Positions 1 to 7,135 are shown, counted from the first letter of the stretch. The stretch: 9,577 nucleotides of DNA from an uncultured bacterium (GCA_938022485.1 CALIEE010000175.1:1-9577); one strand, 5' to 3'. The notes: generated from the letters alone by a model not told the origin. Made by a program: numbers and translations.

Positions 1-43
1 TTAAATCTTCACCTGATTGAACTTCAAAACATGTGTGATTAAG

Positions 44-238
44 ATGGCAAAAGGCAAAGTTAAGTGGTTTGACACCCAAAAGGGATTTGGTTTTATCGAG
101 CAGGAGACAGGAGACGATATTTTCGTTCACCATACAGAACTTTCTGGTGAAAACCTTCAAGAAGGTCAGACTGTTGAGTTTGAAGTTGGAGAAGGAAGAA
201 AAGGTCCATGCGCTGTTGGCGTAAGGGTTGTCGAGTAG
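44..238 (+). CDS. Cold-shock domain protein (CspA family)
   Basis: This is a single cold-shock domain of 64 residues, close to the usual 65-70 of CspA-type proteins. These are cytoplasmic single-stranded RNA/DNA-binding chaperones that melt mRNA structure. Both nucleic-acid-binding motifs are intact: RNP1 is KGFGFI near residues 14-19 and RNP2 is DIFVHH near 30-35. The N-terminal GKVKWF and the C-terminal GPCAVGVRV also fit the family. I chose the ATG at 44 because MAKGKVKWF is the family N-terminus. An in-frame TTG at 17 would add nine residues with no family match. No strong Shine-Dalgarno is visible before the ATG. The gene converges on a membrane-protein gene and shares a hairpin with it. 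Cold induction is not shown by the sequence, since many members are constitutive. Confidence 0.95.
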   Translation: MAKGKVKWFDTQKGFGFIEQETGDDIFVHHTELSGENLQEGQTVEFEVGEGRKGPCAVGVRVVE

Positions 239-248
239 ACTCCTTTCC

Positions 249-285
249 GGTTTGAAGACTGGCTCATTTGAGCAGTCTTTGAACC
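249..285. terminator. Hairpin between convergent 3' ends, possible bidirectional terminator
   Basis: A long imperfect inverted repeat begins just after the cold-shock gene and covers the last codons of the facing minus-strand gene. The core is AAGACTG paired with CAGTCTT. An inner CTCA/TGAG stem follows after one bulged G, and an outer GGTTTG pairs with TTGAACC through G-U pairs. Only a short T run follows on either strand, so it is not a canonical intrinsic terminator. Its position between convergent genes makes an end-of-transcript role plausible. Confidence 0.45.
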
Positions 286-608
286 AACTCTATTGTTACC
301 CAGTAACCACCGGCTGTTGCTAAACAGCCGGTGACCAAAGATTGGTAGAAACCGAAACCCCGGCCAATCATCCAAGGAAAAATAGCAAAAAGTATCAGAC
401 TGGGTAAAACCAGCCAAAGCACGCTAGTGGCTAATTCCGCAGCTTTTCCCGCATCGCCTGTGTCCCTGTAAAGCCAAACCATCGCCAAGATAGATACTAT
501 TGGTAGAGAAACGATTATTCCTCCAGCTAGAGTCGAGCGTTTAGATATTTCTGAGGCTAGAACAATAATTCCGGCTGAAAGAAAAAGTTTTATTAGGTAA
601 TGAGCCAT
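264..608 (-). CDS. DUF3147 family inner-membrane protein
   Basis: This is a small integral membrane protein of 114 residues. Four hydrophobic segments are visible, at about 5-21, 27-47, 60-80 and 88-110. Short polar turns separate them, including ISKRSTLAG after the first helix and WLYRDTGDAGKAAEL after the second. The SEISKRS, SLP, WLYRDTGD and WLVLPSLILF pattern and the length match my memory of the DUF3147 family, whose biochemical role is unknown. The ATG overlaps the stop codon of the upstream DUF457 gene by one base (TGATG), which indicates translational coupling. The 3' end lies inside the hairpin shared with the cold-shock gene. Family assignment is fairly secure; function is unknown. 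Confidence 0.8.
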   Translation of the reverse strand: MAHYLIKLFLSAGIIVLASEISKRSTLAGGIIVSLPIVSILAMVWLYRDTGDAGKAAELATSVLWLVLPSLILFAIFPWMIGRGFGFYQSLVTGCLATAGGYWVTIELVQRLLK

Positions 609-1159
609 CAGCTCAGCTCCAAGTCATTAAGGTTTATGGGCAGGTATTCTAGACCCGCGACGATTAGAAATATAAGCAAAATTATACAAATGATAAACTC
701 AAAGATAGAGCCGGTTTTTACTGGGGACCAGCGTATTGTCTTTCTGTAGAAAGGGGCAAAAATGGCAATTCCTCCCTTGGTGCAAAAATCAGCCAGTATG
801 TGACTCGCATATCCCAAACTAAACCAAAGTAGTGCTGGTAGCTCACTCCATACAGCAATTAAGAAAATGATAGCTGCTGTTGCTGGCCAGTGAAGGGCTC
901 CTCGATGTCCAAACCAATGTCTGATTATTACGGAAACAAACTGTCCACCAACGTTCATTAAATCAGTAACAATTTGAGGTAGAAAACTACTAAAAAAGTA
1001 GCCAGGTTTCGCTATCGAGGATCTTGGTGAGTCGATATCTGGAGCAAGAGCCCCAAATATTACGGCTAAGATGCTCAGCGCACTAGGTAGGCTTCCACCT
1101 AGTTTGACAACTACTAACGCGGAGCTAAGCCCTACAACGATGTGGGTTGGACCAGTCAA
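608..1159 (-). CDS. YdjM-like DUF457 membrane protein, putative metal-dependent hydrolase
   Basis: This protein has 183 residues and the conserved polar pattern of the YdjM/DUF457 family, annotated as membrane-bound metal-dependent hydrolases. There is an N-terminal THIVVG with His6, PDIDSP with Asp41 and Asp43, GHRGALHW with His85 and His90, and SHILADFCTKGG with His120 and Asp124. These His/Asp residues are the likely metal ligands. Hydrophobic segments lie near 13-38, 94-116 and 153-172. The start is TTG, chosen because TGPTH directly precedes the first ligand as in other members. No clear Shine-Dalgarno precedes it. The gene is first of a coupled pair with the DUF3147 gene. E. coli YdjM is under LexA control, but I found no E. 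coli-type LexA box here. The true substrate of the family is not established. Confidence 0.85.
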   Translation of the reverse strand: MTGPTHIVVGLSSALVVVKLGGSLPSALSILAVIFGALAPDIDSPRSSIAKPGYFFSSFLPQIVTDLMNVGGQFVSVIIRHWFGHRGALHWPATAAIIFLIAVWSELPALLWFSLGYASHILADFCTKGGIAIFAPFYRKTIRWSPVKTGSIFEFIICIILLIFLIVAGLEYLPINLNDLELS

Positions 1160-1193
1160 TTATTAATTCTATTTCAGGTTACTTTCCCTTGAA

Positions 1194-1222
1194 CTCATAC
1201 AAAATAGAATGGACTTTGTCGA
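1194..1222 (-). promoter_or_regulatory. Candidate sigma70-type promoter for the DUF457-DUF3147 pair
   Basis: On the minus strand, TCGACA (5 of 6 matches to the -35 consensus) is followed after exactly 17 nt by TATGAG (4 of 6 matches to the -10). The predicted start lies about 30 nt before the TTG start codon. It is the best promoter-like match in the 98-bp gap and is oriented correctly. This is pattern matching only. Confidence 0.45.
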
Positions 1223-1252
1223 AGTGATTGCGTTCTTAACGAATTTTCTTAG

Positions 1253-1270
1253 TGGCTTTATTCAAAGCCA
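1253..1270 (-). terminator. Short perfect hairpin at the end of the six-cysteine gene
   Basis: TGGCTTT and AAAGCCA form a perfect 7-bp stem around a 4-nt loop that covers the stop codon of the minus-strand gene. No T tract follows on that strand, so termination is only a possibility. It could instead protect the mRNA 3' end. Confidence 0.3.
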
Positions 1271-1929
1271 TACCTTCGGACGCGAGTATTTTGACGGCAT
1301 GATTCTAGAAATTTACCGAGCCGCGATTTTAGTTTAGAAATTCGCCAGTTCATAGACTCGGGGCTTGGCAAGCCAGACTCGATGGACTGACTTCTGACGA
1401 AGTCCATGCGCCGTTTCGCTGCCTGTATTGCTCGGTCGTAATTTCTTATTGTTTCAATGCAACCCACTTCCGGTAGCTCAAAGTTTACATTTTTCACAAG
1501 AGGGGAAGATAATCTCTTAAGTGCCGACTGTACTTCATTTACTAGACGGGGCCTGCCTTCTGGTTGAATGGTAGAGTTAGGTTCCTCTTGAATAACTAGG
1601 AGATTTTTACTCTGACTTTCGCAGAGCTCGAGTGTTGCCACGTACTGATCAGCATCGATTATTCTTTTTGAGGGTTCCATTAACTCTGTCAACGAGGAAT
1701 TTACGCATTCAAGGGAGCAATTACTCCTCGAAAAGTTGGGACATTTTTTAGAAACAATTCTTGCTATCTCAGTCTTGGAAAGCATAGATTTCTCTATCTC
1801 AGCTTTAGCTAGAGACTGGAAAAACAGCAAAGTGCTTAGAAAAACAAAAGCATTGAATAGATGTAAATAAAAGTTTCTGCGCGAAATAGCAGCCTCTGCG
1901 CGGGGGCTGTGATCAAACCTGTTTGCCAC
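1258..1929 (-). CDS. Unrecognised exported protein with six cysteines
   Basis: I do not recognise this 223-residue protein. It starts with a basic N-region (RRNF near 18-20) and a hydrophobic stretch at about 22-36. A Sec cleavage site ending AKA at 41-43 follows, predicting a mature periplasmic or secreted protein of about 180 residues. All six cysteines (63, 71, 75, 103, 157, 211) fall in the mature part, so three disulfides are possible. The C-terminal third is basic and likely helical. The GTG start is supported by AGAGG five nucleotides upstream. The long N-region before the hydrophobic core is slightly unusual; a start further in would remove the ribosome-binding site match. It has its own gap on both sides, diverges from the exonuclease operon and seems monocistronic. 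No catalytic motif was seen. Confidence 0.7.
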   Translation of the reverse strand: MANRFDHSPRAEAAISRRNFYLHLFNAFVFLSTLLFFQSLAKAEIEKSMLSKTEIARIVSKKCPNFSRSNCSLECVNSSLTELMEPSKRIIDADQYVATLELCESQSKNLLVIQEEPNSTIQPEGRPRLVNEVQSALKRLSSPLVKNVNFELPEVGCIETIRNYDRAIQAAKRRMDFVRSQSIESGLPSPESMNWRISKLKSRLGKFLESCRQNTRVRRYGFE

Positions 1930-1973
1930 TTGAACCTCTGAAATATATGAACTAACTATAAAGGAGCTCGACC

Positions 1974-1983
1974 AAGGCGCCTT
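1974..1983. repeat. 10-bp palindrome in the divergent intergenic region
   Basis: AAGGCGCCTT is a perfect palindrome about halfway between two divergent genes. A TATAGT hexamer suitable as a -10 for the minus-strand gene lies just to its left (reading TTATAG on the minus strand from about 1962), without a good -35. The palindrome could be an operator, but it is short and may be chance. Confidence 0.25.
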
Positions 1984-2011
1984 AAACCTTTTTTTAGTTT
2001 ACATGTTGCAT

Positions 2012-2041
2012 TTGGCTTAATCAATTTTCTAACAATATATT
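2012..2041 (+). promoter_or_regulatory. Candidate promoter for the exonuclease-ALDH-SDR operon
   Basis: TTGGCT (4 of 6 to the -35 consensus) is separated by 18 nt from TATATT (5 of 6 to the -10). Transcription would begin near 2048, giving a 5' leader of only about 20 nt. The surrounding sequence is AT-rich, as expected upstream of a promoter. It is the only convincing match in the gap on this strand. Confidence 0.45.
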
Positions 2042-2059
2042 TTAGAATAGCCATTCTAA
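2042..2059 (+). promoter_or_regulatory. Operator-like or SD-overlapping palindrome
   Basis: TTAGAAT and ATTCTAA form a perfect 7-bp inverted repeat with a 4-nt centre (AGCC). It lies directly after the candidate -10 box. Its right arm overlaps the ribosome-binding site TAAGGA (2057-2062), which sits 6 nt before the ATG. It could be a repressor operator at the transcription start or, if fully transcribed, a hairpin hiding part of the Shine-Dalgarno. Confidence 0.4.
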
Positions 2060-2068
2060 GGACTGAAA

Positions 2069-2959
2069 ATGAACGATAGTAATAAAGTTTCTCCCTGGAA
2101 AACTCTTAAGTCAGGCCAAGTGATTCTCCAGGAGTTTGATGGTTTTGGGGAAGGATGTGAACTCGCCACTGCTCCGGATGATTCCCTGAGATATGGTTGT
2201 GTAGTTGACGTTGAAACAACGGGGCTTGATTCGAAAAAGCACAAAATAATTGAAATTGCACTTCGAGTCTTTGAGTTTAACAAAGACTCCGGCGAAGTTT
2301 GTACAGTACTGGATAGCTACTCTGGTCTGGAAGATCCTGAAGAGGAACTTTCTCCGATTACAAAAAAACTCACTGGTATTAGCGATAGCGATGTAAAGGG
2401 GCAGAAGATTGATTGGGACGCTGTGGGAAGTATTGTGGAGGCCAGTGACCTAGTGATAGCCCATAATGCTTGGTTCGATCGAGGCTTTGTTGATCGTCGA
2501 GTTAAGGTTTCCAGAGATAAAGTTTGGGGTTGCTCAAATTCGCAAGTCCCTTGGTTAGACTATGGGTTTACCAAAACCAGCTTGGAAATGTTATGCGCTT
2601 ATCATGGCTATTTCTATAAAGCTCATAGGGCCTTGGGTGATGTGGATGCCACGTTAAAACTTATTTCTGAAGGGGAAAAAGGACCTTATCTTTTAGATAT
2701 ATTGAAAGAGGCCCGGAAAAAGAGAGCTCGTCTTCGATTGTTTGATACTGATTTCGAAAAGAGTAGTTTAATTAAAGAAAGAGGGTACCGTTGGAAACCT
2801 CAGTCCGGAGATCAGAATAAACATTGGTGGCGGATAGTTGAGCAAGGAGCGCTTGAAGAAGAAGAAGAGTGGTTTAATAGGCTGATTGGTAGCAGTCGGA
2901 GTCGTATTACTGCTGAACAACTCAAGGCTTCTTCAAACTACTCGAGTTTTGGTGATTAG
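2069..2959 (+). CDS. DnaQ-like DEDDh 3'-5' exonuclease
   Basis: This is a cytoplasmic exonuclease of the RNase T / DNA polymerase III epsilon superfamily (296 residues), which removes nucleotides from 3' ends using two metal ions. The catalytic set is complete: VDVETTG (Asp47, Glu49), HNAWFDRGF (Asp137) and HRALGDVDAT (His186, Asp191). The KLTGISDSDV segment near 100-109 is also typical. After the nuclease domain (about 42-203) comes a C-terminal module (about 220-272) with a basic helix, then FDTDFEKSSLIKERGYRW and KHWWRIV. It resembles an extension I remember on other bacterial epsilon-like exonucleases. A low-complexity serine-rich tail ends the protein. The start is supported by TAAGGA six nucleotides upstream. 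It lacks polymerase and helicase domains, so it is not replicative PolC. Repair, RNA processing or nucleotide scavenging are all possible. It is the first gene of an apparent three-gene operon. Confidence 0.88.
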   Translation: MNDSNKVSPWKTLKSGQVILQEFDGFGEGCELATAPDDSLRYGCVVDVETTGLDSKKHKIIEIALRVFEFNKDSGEVCTVLDSYSGLEDPEEELSPITKKLTGISDSDVKGQKIDWDAVGSIVEASDLVIAHNAWFDRGFVDRRVKVSRDKVWGCSNSQVPWLDYGFTKTSLEMLCAYHGYFYKAHRALGDVDATLKLISEGEKGPYLLDILKEARKKRARLRLFDTDFEKSSLIKERGYRWKPQSGDQNKHWWRIVEQGALEEEEEWFNRLIGSSRSRITAEQLKASSNYSSFGD

Positions 2960-2963
2960 AGAA

Positions 2964-4328
2964 ATGTTTAGAACTCTTAATCCGGCGACGGGAGATCTAA
3001 TTGAGGAGTACCCTTTTGTCTCTGATAAGGAACTAGAAGAACAGCTAATTCAGCTTCAAAGTTCCTACGTAGCTTGGAGAGAGTTCAGTTTATCTTCTCG
3101 AACAGACTGTCTGCGCAAACTAGGAACATTGCTGCTTAAGGATGTTGAGCGCTTCGCTTCTTTAATTGGTCTTGAAATGGGGAAGCCTATTCGTTTTGCA
3201 CGGGCAGAAGTTGAAAAGTGTGCTTTGGTTTGTGATTACTATGCTAGAGAAGCCGAAAACCTTCTCCGCCCAGTTGTTCAAAAGTCGGAGATTTTTAGCT
3301 CTGCAACAAAGTATTTTCGTCCTCAAGGCACGGTGTTAGCTATTATGCCTTGGAATTATCCTTTCTATCAGGTGTTTAGGTTTGCAGTGCCGAATCTTGT
3401 TGCTGGTAATACCGTGCTTCTTAAACATTCTCCGAATACGCCCGGATGCGCATTGGCGATAGAAGAACTTTTTGATCAGAGTTTTGGTGAAGTAAAGCCA
3501 CTTAGCTCAATGTTTCTTTCTCACCAGCAATGCGAGAAAGCTATTAAAGACCCCAGAATCGTAGGCTTAAATCTTACAGGCAGTGTAAAGGCTGGTCGAG
3601 CTGTGGCGAGTTTAGCCGGACAGAGCATTAAAAAATCTGTTCTGGAGCTAGGTGGTAGTGATCCTTTTGTTGTTTTTGCTGATGCCGATGTTGATAAAGC
3701 TGCTAAGATTGCAGCTAATGCAAGGCTTTCCAATACAGGTCAGGTTTGTTGTGCTCCTAAGAGACTTATCCTTGAGAATTCAATTAAGGATCGTTTTATA
3801 GAGAGCTACTTGAATCAAGCTGAAACGAAGAAAATCGGAAAGCCAGCTGATGAAAGCAGTGATTTGGGCCCGATGGCTCGTGAAGATTTGAAGCGACAAC
3901 TTGCCGATCAAGTTAGGCGTAGCACTGAGGCAGGTGCCAGTGTTTGCAGCCCAAACTGCCCTGCTCCTCAAGAAGGATTCTATACCAGTCCTTTACTACT
4001 TCTTGGTGGAGGAGTTGATAACCCAGCTGCTAGAGAAGAGCTTTTTGGTCCTGTAGCCTGGGTCGATACTTTTGAGAATGAGAAAGAATCAGTGTTCAAG
4101 GCAAATGATACCGATTTTGGTCTTGCTGCATCTGTCTGGACTGAAGACTCGAAGCGAGCTAATCGAGTGGCTGGTGATATTCAAGCTGGGGTAGTTGTTG
4201 TTAACGGTTCTGTTACTAGTGACCCCTCTTTGCCTTTTGGTGGTGTGAAAAATTCTGGCTATGGCAAAGAGCTTGGTGAAGAGGGGATTAAAGAGTTTTT
4301 GAATACTCAATTGGTAATGGAAGCTTAG
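2964..4328 (+). CDS. NAD(P)-dependent aldehyde dehydrogenase, YneI/Sad (succinate-semialdehyde dehydrogenase) type
   Basis: This is a full-length ALDH-superfamily enzyme (454 residues) that oxidises an aldehyde to the acid with NAD(P)+. The N-terminus NPATGDLI and the overall length match the YneI/Sad group, for which succinate semialdehyde is the best-known substrate. Visible active-site elements are PWNYPF (Asn131), the cofactor-binding Lys154, LTGSVKAG (204-211), LELGG (Glu228), GQVCCAPKR (catalytic Cys262) and ELFGPV (from Glu359). A second cysteine directly follows the nucleophile. I chose the ATG at 2964, 4 nt after the exonuclease stop, because it directly precedes the family N-terminus. 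A GTG at 2952 is the main alternative. No strong ribosome-binding site is seen, so translation is probably coupled to the exonuclease gene. The stop codon is immediately followed by the next start. Physiological substrate cannot be read from the sequence. Confidence 0.92.
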   Translation: MFRTLNPATGDLIEEYPFVSDKELEEQLIQLQSSYVAWREFSLSSRTDCLRKLGTLLLKDVERFASLIGLEMGKPIRFARAEVEKCALVCDYYAREAENLLRPVVQKSEIFSSATKYFRPQGTVLAIMPWNYPFYQVFRFAVPNLVAGNTVLLKHSPNTPGCALAIEELFDQSFGEVKPLSSMFLSHQQCEKAIKDPRIVGLNLTGSVKAGRAVASLAGQSIKKSVLELGGSDPFVVFADADVDKAAKIAANARLSNTGQVCCAPKRLILENSIKDRFIESYLNQAETKKIGKPADESSDLGPMAREDLKRQLADQVRRSTEAGASVCSPNCPAPQEGFYTSPLLLLGGGVDNPAAREELFGPVAWVDTFENEKESVFKANDTDFGLAASVWTEDSKRANRVAGDIQAGVVVVNGSVTSDPSLPFGGVKNSGYGKELGEEGIKEFLNTQLVMEA

Positions 4329-5720
4329 GTGCCTGAAGATAATAGACTAACTGTTGCTGTGGCTGGAGCTACTGGTTTTGTAGGCACAGCACTTTTACCA
4401 AAGCTTTCTGAGAAGTATAAGGTTGTAGCTCTGACCAGAGGAAGGGTCCGTGAGTCTGATAGTTCAGATATTGAATGGCGACAGTGCGACCTATTTTCTT
4501 TGCTTGAGACTGAAAAAGCCCTGGAAGGGGTGGGTGTAGCGATCTATTTGATTCACTCCATGCTCCCTTCCGCGGAGCTGTCTCAAGGAAATTTTCAAGA
4601 CTTTGATCTTTTAGTTGCGGATAACTTTTCAAGAGCCGCTGCTCAGAAAAAAATAAAGCAAATTATTTACCTCGGAGGAATGTTCCCTCAGGGGGAGACT
4701 TTATCTACTCATCTGAAAAGTAGAAAGGAAGTGGAAACCGCCCTAGGTTCTGGTTCTGCGGGATTGACCGTATTCAGAGCGGCTATGATCATGGGGAAAG
4801 AAGGATCGTCAGCAACTATAGTGCTTCGTCTAGTGAAGAGACTGCCTCTGATGATTTGCCCTTCATGGACTGAAACGGAATCCCAGCCAGTAGATTTGCT
4901 TGATGCGGCAGATTCTTTGGTTGCTGTAGTAGGGAATAAAGAAAGTTACTCTGTTGATTATGATTTGGCTGGCCCAACCTCCCTTACTTATCGAGAGATG
5001 ATGCAACAGTCTGCGGAAGTTATGGGGCTCAAACGATGTATTCTTGGCGTTCCAGTATCGAGTCTCTTTCTCTCATCGCTGTGGCTTAAGCTTGTAACCG
5101 GAGCTCCGAGAAGTCTTTCTGCTCCTTTGGTTGCCAGTTTAAAACATCGAATGGTAGCAAGAGAGGGTAAGGCTTTTAAAATTGCAGGTAAAAAATTTCT
5201 TACCTATAGAGAGAGCTTAGAGAGAATTCTTAAAGCAAGAAGTGAGGAAGTAAATACTCCAAGGGCATTTGTACTTCCAGATGATGAGCGTAGGGCGAGA
5301 ACTGTTAGATCGGTGCAAAGATTGAAGCTTCCGGTTGGAGCAAGTGCCCGCTACGTGGCGCAGGAGTATATGGATTGGCTACCTAGATTTTTAAGCCCAC
5401 TTTTAAAAGTGGAAGTAAAAGATGGAGTAATTAATTTTAAGTTACCGGTGCTAGGTATTTCACTGCTTCAGCTAGACTATTCTAATGAGCGGTCAGTTGA
5501 TGATCGACAACTTTTTTATATTGTTGGAGGTAGGCTTGCCGCTAATTCTGACAAAGATAGAATTGAGTTTAGGGAGACCTACGATAAGAAGAATATCTTA
5601 GTGGCGGTGCATGACTTTGAGCCTGCTCTTCCCTGGTATGTATACAAATACACCCAAGCAATTTTACACGCCTGGATTATGAAAAAATTTGGTGAACATT
5701 TACGCCGAGTGGCGCCCTAA
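4329..5720 (+). CDS. YbjT-like NAD(P)-binding SDR protein with C-terminal DUF2867-type domain
   Basis: This is a two-domain protein of 463 residues. Residues 8 to about 305 form an atypical/extended short-chain dehydrogenase (NmrA/YbjT-like). It has a Rossmann motif GATGFVG (13-19), the VAIYLIHSM segment near 70-78, IIYLGGM near 112-118 and HLKSRKEVE (128-136), where many members have this conserved helix. Residues about 320-463 form a second domain with RQLFYIVGGRLA, RIEFRE, VAVHDFEPALPWYVYKYTQ and a basic C-terminus. I take this as a DUF2867-like lipid- or ligand-binding (SRPBCC-type) fold. The start is a GTG touching the ALDH stop codon (zero spacing), so co-translation is very likely. Roles proposed for relatives include quinone or sugar-nucleotide chemistry, but none is proven. 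The stop overlaps the stop of the convergent transporter gene. Confidence 0.85.
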   Translation: MPEDNRLTVAVAGATGFVGTALLPKLSEKYKVVALTRGRVRESDSSDIEWRQCDLFSLLETEKALEGVGVAIYLIHSMLPSAELSQGNFQDFDLLVADNFSRAAAQKKIKQIIYLGGMFPQGETLSTHLKSRKEVETALGSGSAGLTVFRAAMIMGKEGSSATIVLRLVKRLPLMICPSWTETESQPVDLLDAADSLVAVVGNKESYSVDYDLAGPTSLTYREMMQQSAEVMGLKRCILGVPVSSLFLSSLWLKLVTGAPRSLSAPLVASLKHRMVAREGKAFKIAGKKFLTYRESLERILKARSEEVNTPRAFVLPDDERRARTVRSVQRLKLPVGASARYVAQEYMDWLPRFLSPLLKVEVKDGVINFKLPVLGISLLQLDYSNERSVDDRQLFYIVGGRLAANSDKDRIEFRETYDKKNILVAVHDFEPALPWYVYKYTQAILHAWIMKKFGEHLRRVAP

Positions 5721-6961
5721 CTAGTTTCTCTAAATGCATTCATTCTAGAAACTAGAAAAATATGAAAAACTAAAAGTGCCGCTAGCCCCATGTATAAACT
5801 GGAAAAGCTACCAGTCTTGATATAGGCACTAACTGGGTAAACAACTAGGGCGGCTACTCCAAAAGCAAAGGTAAATTTAATTCCATATATGCTGGATATA
5901 AGTTCTTCTGGACTAAGCTTAGCAACTAAGGAGTTTTCAATGGGCTGCATTCCTAGCCCAACAAAGAAATAAAGAAGAGAGACTATCATTAGTAGACTGC
6001 CGCTGAGCTGCCCCATTAAAAACAGGCAGGGAATTCCAAACAGAAAGTAGCAAAAATACACTTTGGCCAGATTGTAGCGATCAGCAAGTTCTCCACCGAT
6101 TCGTTGACCTAGAAGGCCTCCTAGTAGAGCCAGAGCCATTAGCATTGAACTCGATGCTTCTAGAGGACTAGCTCCAGAGGTCTGGATACCAAAGTTTTCG
6201 ATTAAACTCGCTAGAAACTCAAGCGGTCCTTGACCATTTTCTCTGAAAAGCACAGGAATAGCTACTGTGTTAGAGCGATAAACCATGCCACCCAAAGTCA
6301 TCGTAACTACTAAAATTGCAAAGTCTCTAAACTTAAAGATCTTTAGTAGCGAAGAAAAGAAACTACCTATGGTTTGGCTAGGTTTGTTGCTCTCAGCAAG
6401 TGATGGCCCATTTTCTCTATATAAATAGAAAGACCAAGCAGCAGTTAAGCCACTCAGGATACTGGCGACAACAAAAAAAGCTCTCCAGTGTAAAAAATAG
6501 GCTATTGATCCGGAAGCAATTGGAGCTATCAGTATTCCTACACCACCCCAAATGCCGTGAGTTGCCAGAGCTCGACCTCTTTGTTCCTTAAAGTTTCTTG
6601 AAATCGCTGCCATGCCAGCTGGATGATAGACAGCTATACCAATGCCAGAAATAATCAGTGAAATTAGTATAAGTGTCTCATTGGAGGAGATAGCCATTAA
6701 AAGAGCGCCGGCAGCTGTGAGCAATCCTCCAGCGCCAAGGGCAAAAAAAGCTCCTTTGCGATCGGAAATAATTCCCCAAGGTACTGCAAAAAAGCCAAGG
6801 CAAAGATACAAAGGGAGGCCCAAGGCGATAACCGTAGCCGGTGCCATACCGAGGTCGACCGCGATGAACAAAGTTAGGGCAGGGTAACCAATTTCAAGAA
6901 AGTGGCAGACAAAATGAGTTAAGCCGCAGTTTCTGACCAGAGATTTTTGTTGTTTGTCCAA
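5717..6961 (-). CDS. MFS transporter, fosmidomycin-resistance (Fsr)-like
   Basis: This is a 414-residue inner-membrane protein with about twelve hydrophobic helices in two halves, as expected for the major facilitator superfamily. Motif A is GIISDRKG (63-70) in the first half, mirrored by GGELADRYN (289-297) in the second. YHPAGMAAISR (112-122) and QPIENSLVAK (339-348) are the features that point to the Fsr branch. It probably uses the proton gradient to expel a drug or metabolite. An unusually long loop (about 240-272, rich in Gly, Ser and Glu) follows helix 7. The start is TTG: no ATG or GTG lies between it and the upstream in-frame stop, and the next Met is at residue 39, after helix 1. 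There is no clear Shine-Dalgarno. The gene overlaps the SDR gene by 4 nt tail to tail. The substrate is unknown. Confidence 0.85.
   Translation of the reverse strand: MDKQQKSLVRNCGLTHFVCHFLEIGYPALTLFIAVDLGMAPATVIALGLPLYLCLGFFAVPWGIISDRKGAFFALGAGGLLTAAGALLMAISSNETLILISLIISGIGIAVYHPAGMAAISRNFKEQRGRALATHGIWGGVGILIAPIASGSIAYFLHWRAFFVVASILSGLTAAWSFYLYRENGPSLAESNKPSQTIGSFFSSLLKIFKFRDFAILVVTMTLGGMVYRSNTVAIPVLFRENGQGPLEFLASLIENFGIQTSGASPLEASSSMLMALALLGGLLGQRIGGELADRYNLAKVYFCYFLFGIPCLFLMGQLSGSLLMIVSLLYFFVGLGMQPIENSLVAKLSPEELISSIYGIKFTFAFGVAALVVYPVSAYIKTGSFSSLYMGLAALLVFHIFLVSRMNAFRETS
5721..5755. repeat. 9-bp inverted repeat at the convergent SDR/MFS 3' ends
   Basis: CTAGTTTCT and AGAAACTAG are perfect complements separated by 17 nt, within the last codons of the MFS gene and directly after the SDR stop. 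No T tract follows on either strand, so it is not a standard terminator, but it is placed where one is expected for two convergent genes that overlap. Confidence 0.35.
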
Positions 6962-7011
6962 GGTGCTTCTACCAAGTTTAAATATTTTTAAGAGCTTTCT
7001 AGCATTACCTT

Positions 7012-7121
7012 TGGTTTGGGTATATACTGCGCCTCATTGAAATTTCGGTTTTGTTAGATTAAGCAATGGCGCAGTATAAAAGCCGAGCGTAGGCGAGGCC
7101 AAAAGATTATATACTCAACCT
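7012..7121. repeat. Array unit 1
   Basis: The left end is GGTTTGGGTATATA and the right end is TATATACTCAACCT. The arms TATACTGCGCC (7023-7033) and GGCGCAGTATA (7068-7078) are perfect 11-bp complements around a 34-nt T-rich loop. A second small hairpin follows: GCCGAGC (7082-7088) and GCGAGGC (7093-7099) around GTAG, with a tandem G-A mismatch in the middle. With the ends paired, the unit can be drawn as a three-way junction. Confidence 0.55.
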
Positions 7122-7135
7122 CTAAATATGCTGAT

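Noticed and set aside
166..417. Minus-strand reading frame across the cold-shock gene end
   Set aside because: It overlaps two clear genes in another frame and its translation shows no domain or signal.
1160..1257. LexA box upstream of the YdjM-like gene
   Set aside because: No CTG-N10-CAG palindrome is present in the gap, although a lineage-specific SOS box cannot be ruled out.
2886..2963. Upstream in-frame extension of the aldehyde dehydrogenase
   Set aside because: It overlaps the exonuclease gene by 74 nt and adds a segment unlike any ALDH N-terminus; the ATG at 2964 directly precedes the family motif.
6400..6887. Plus-strand reading frames inside the MFS gene
   Set aside because: They are antisense shadows of a strongly supported membrane protein and have basic, low-complexity translations with no family match.
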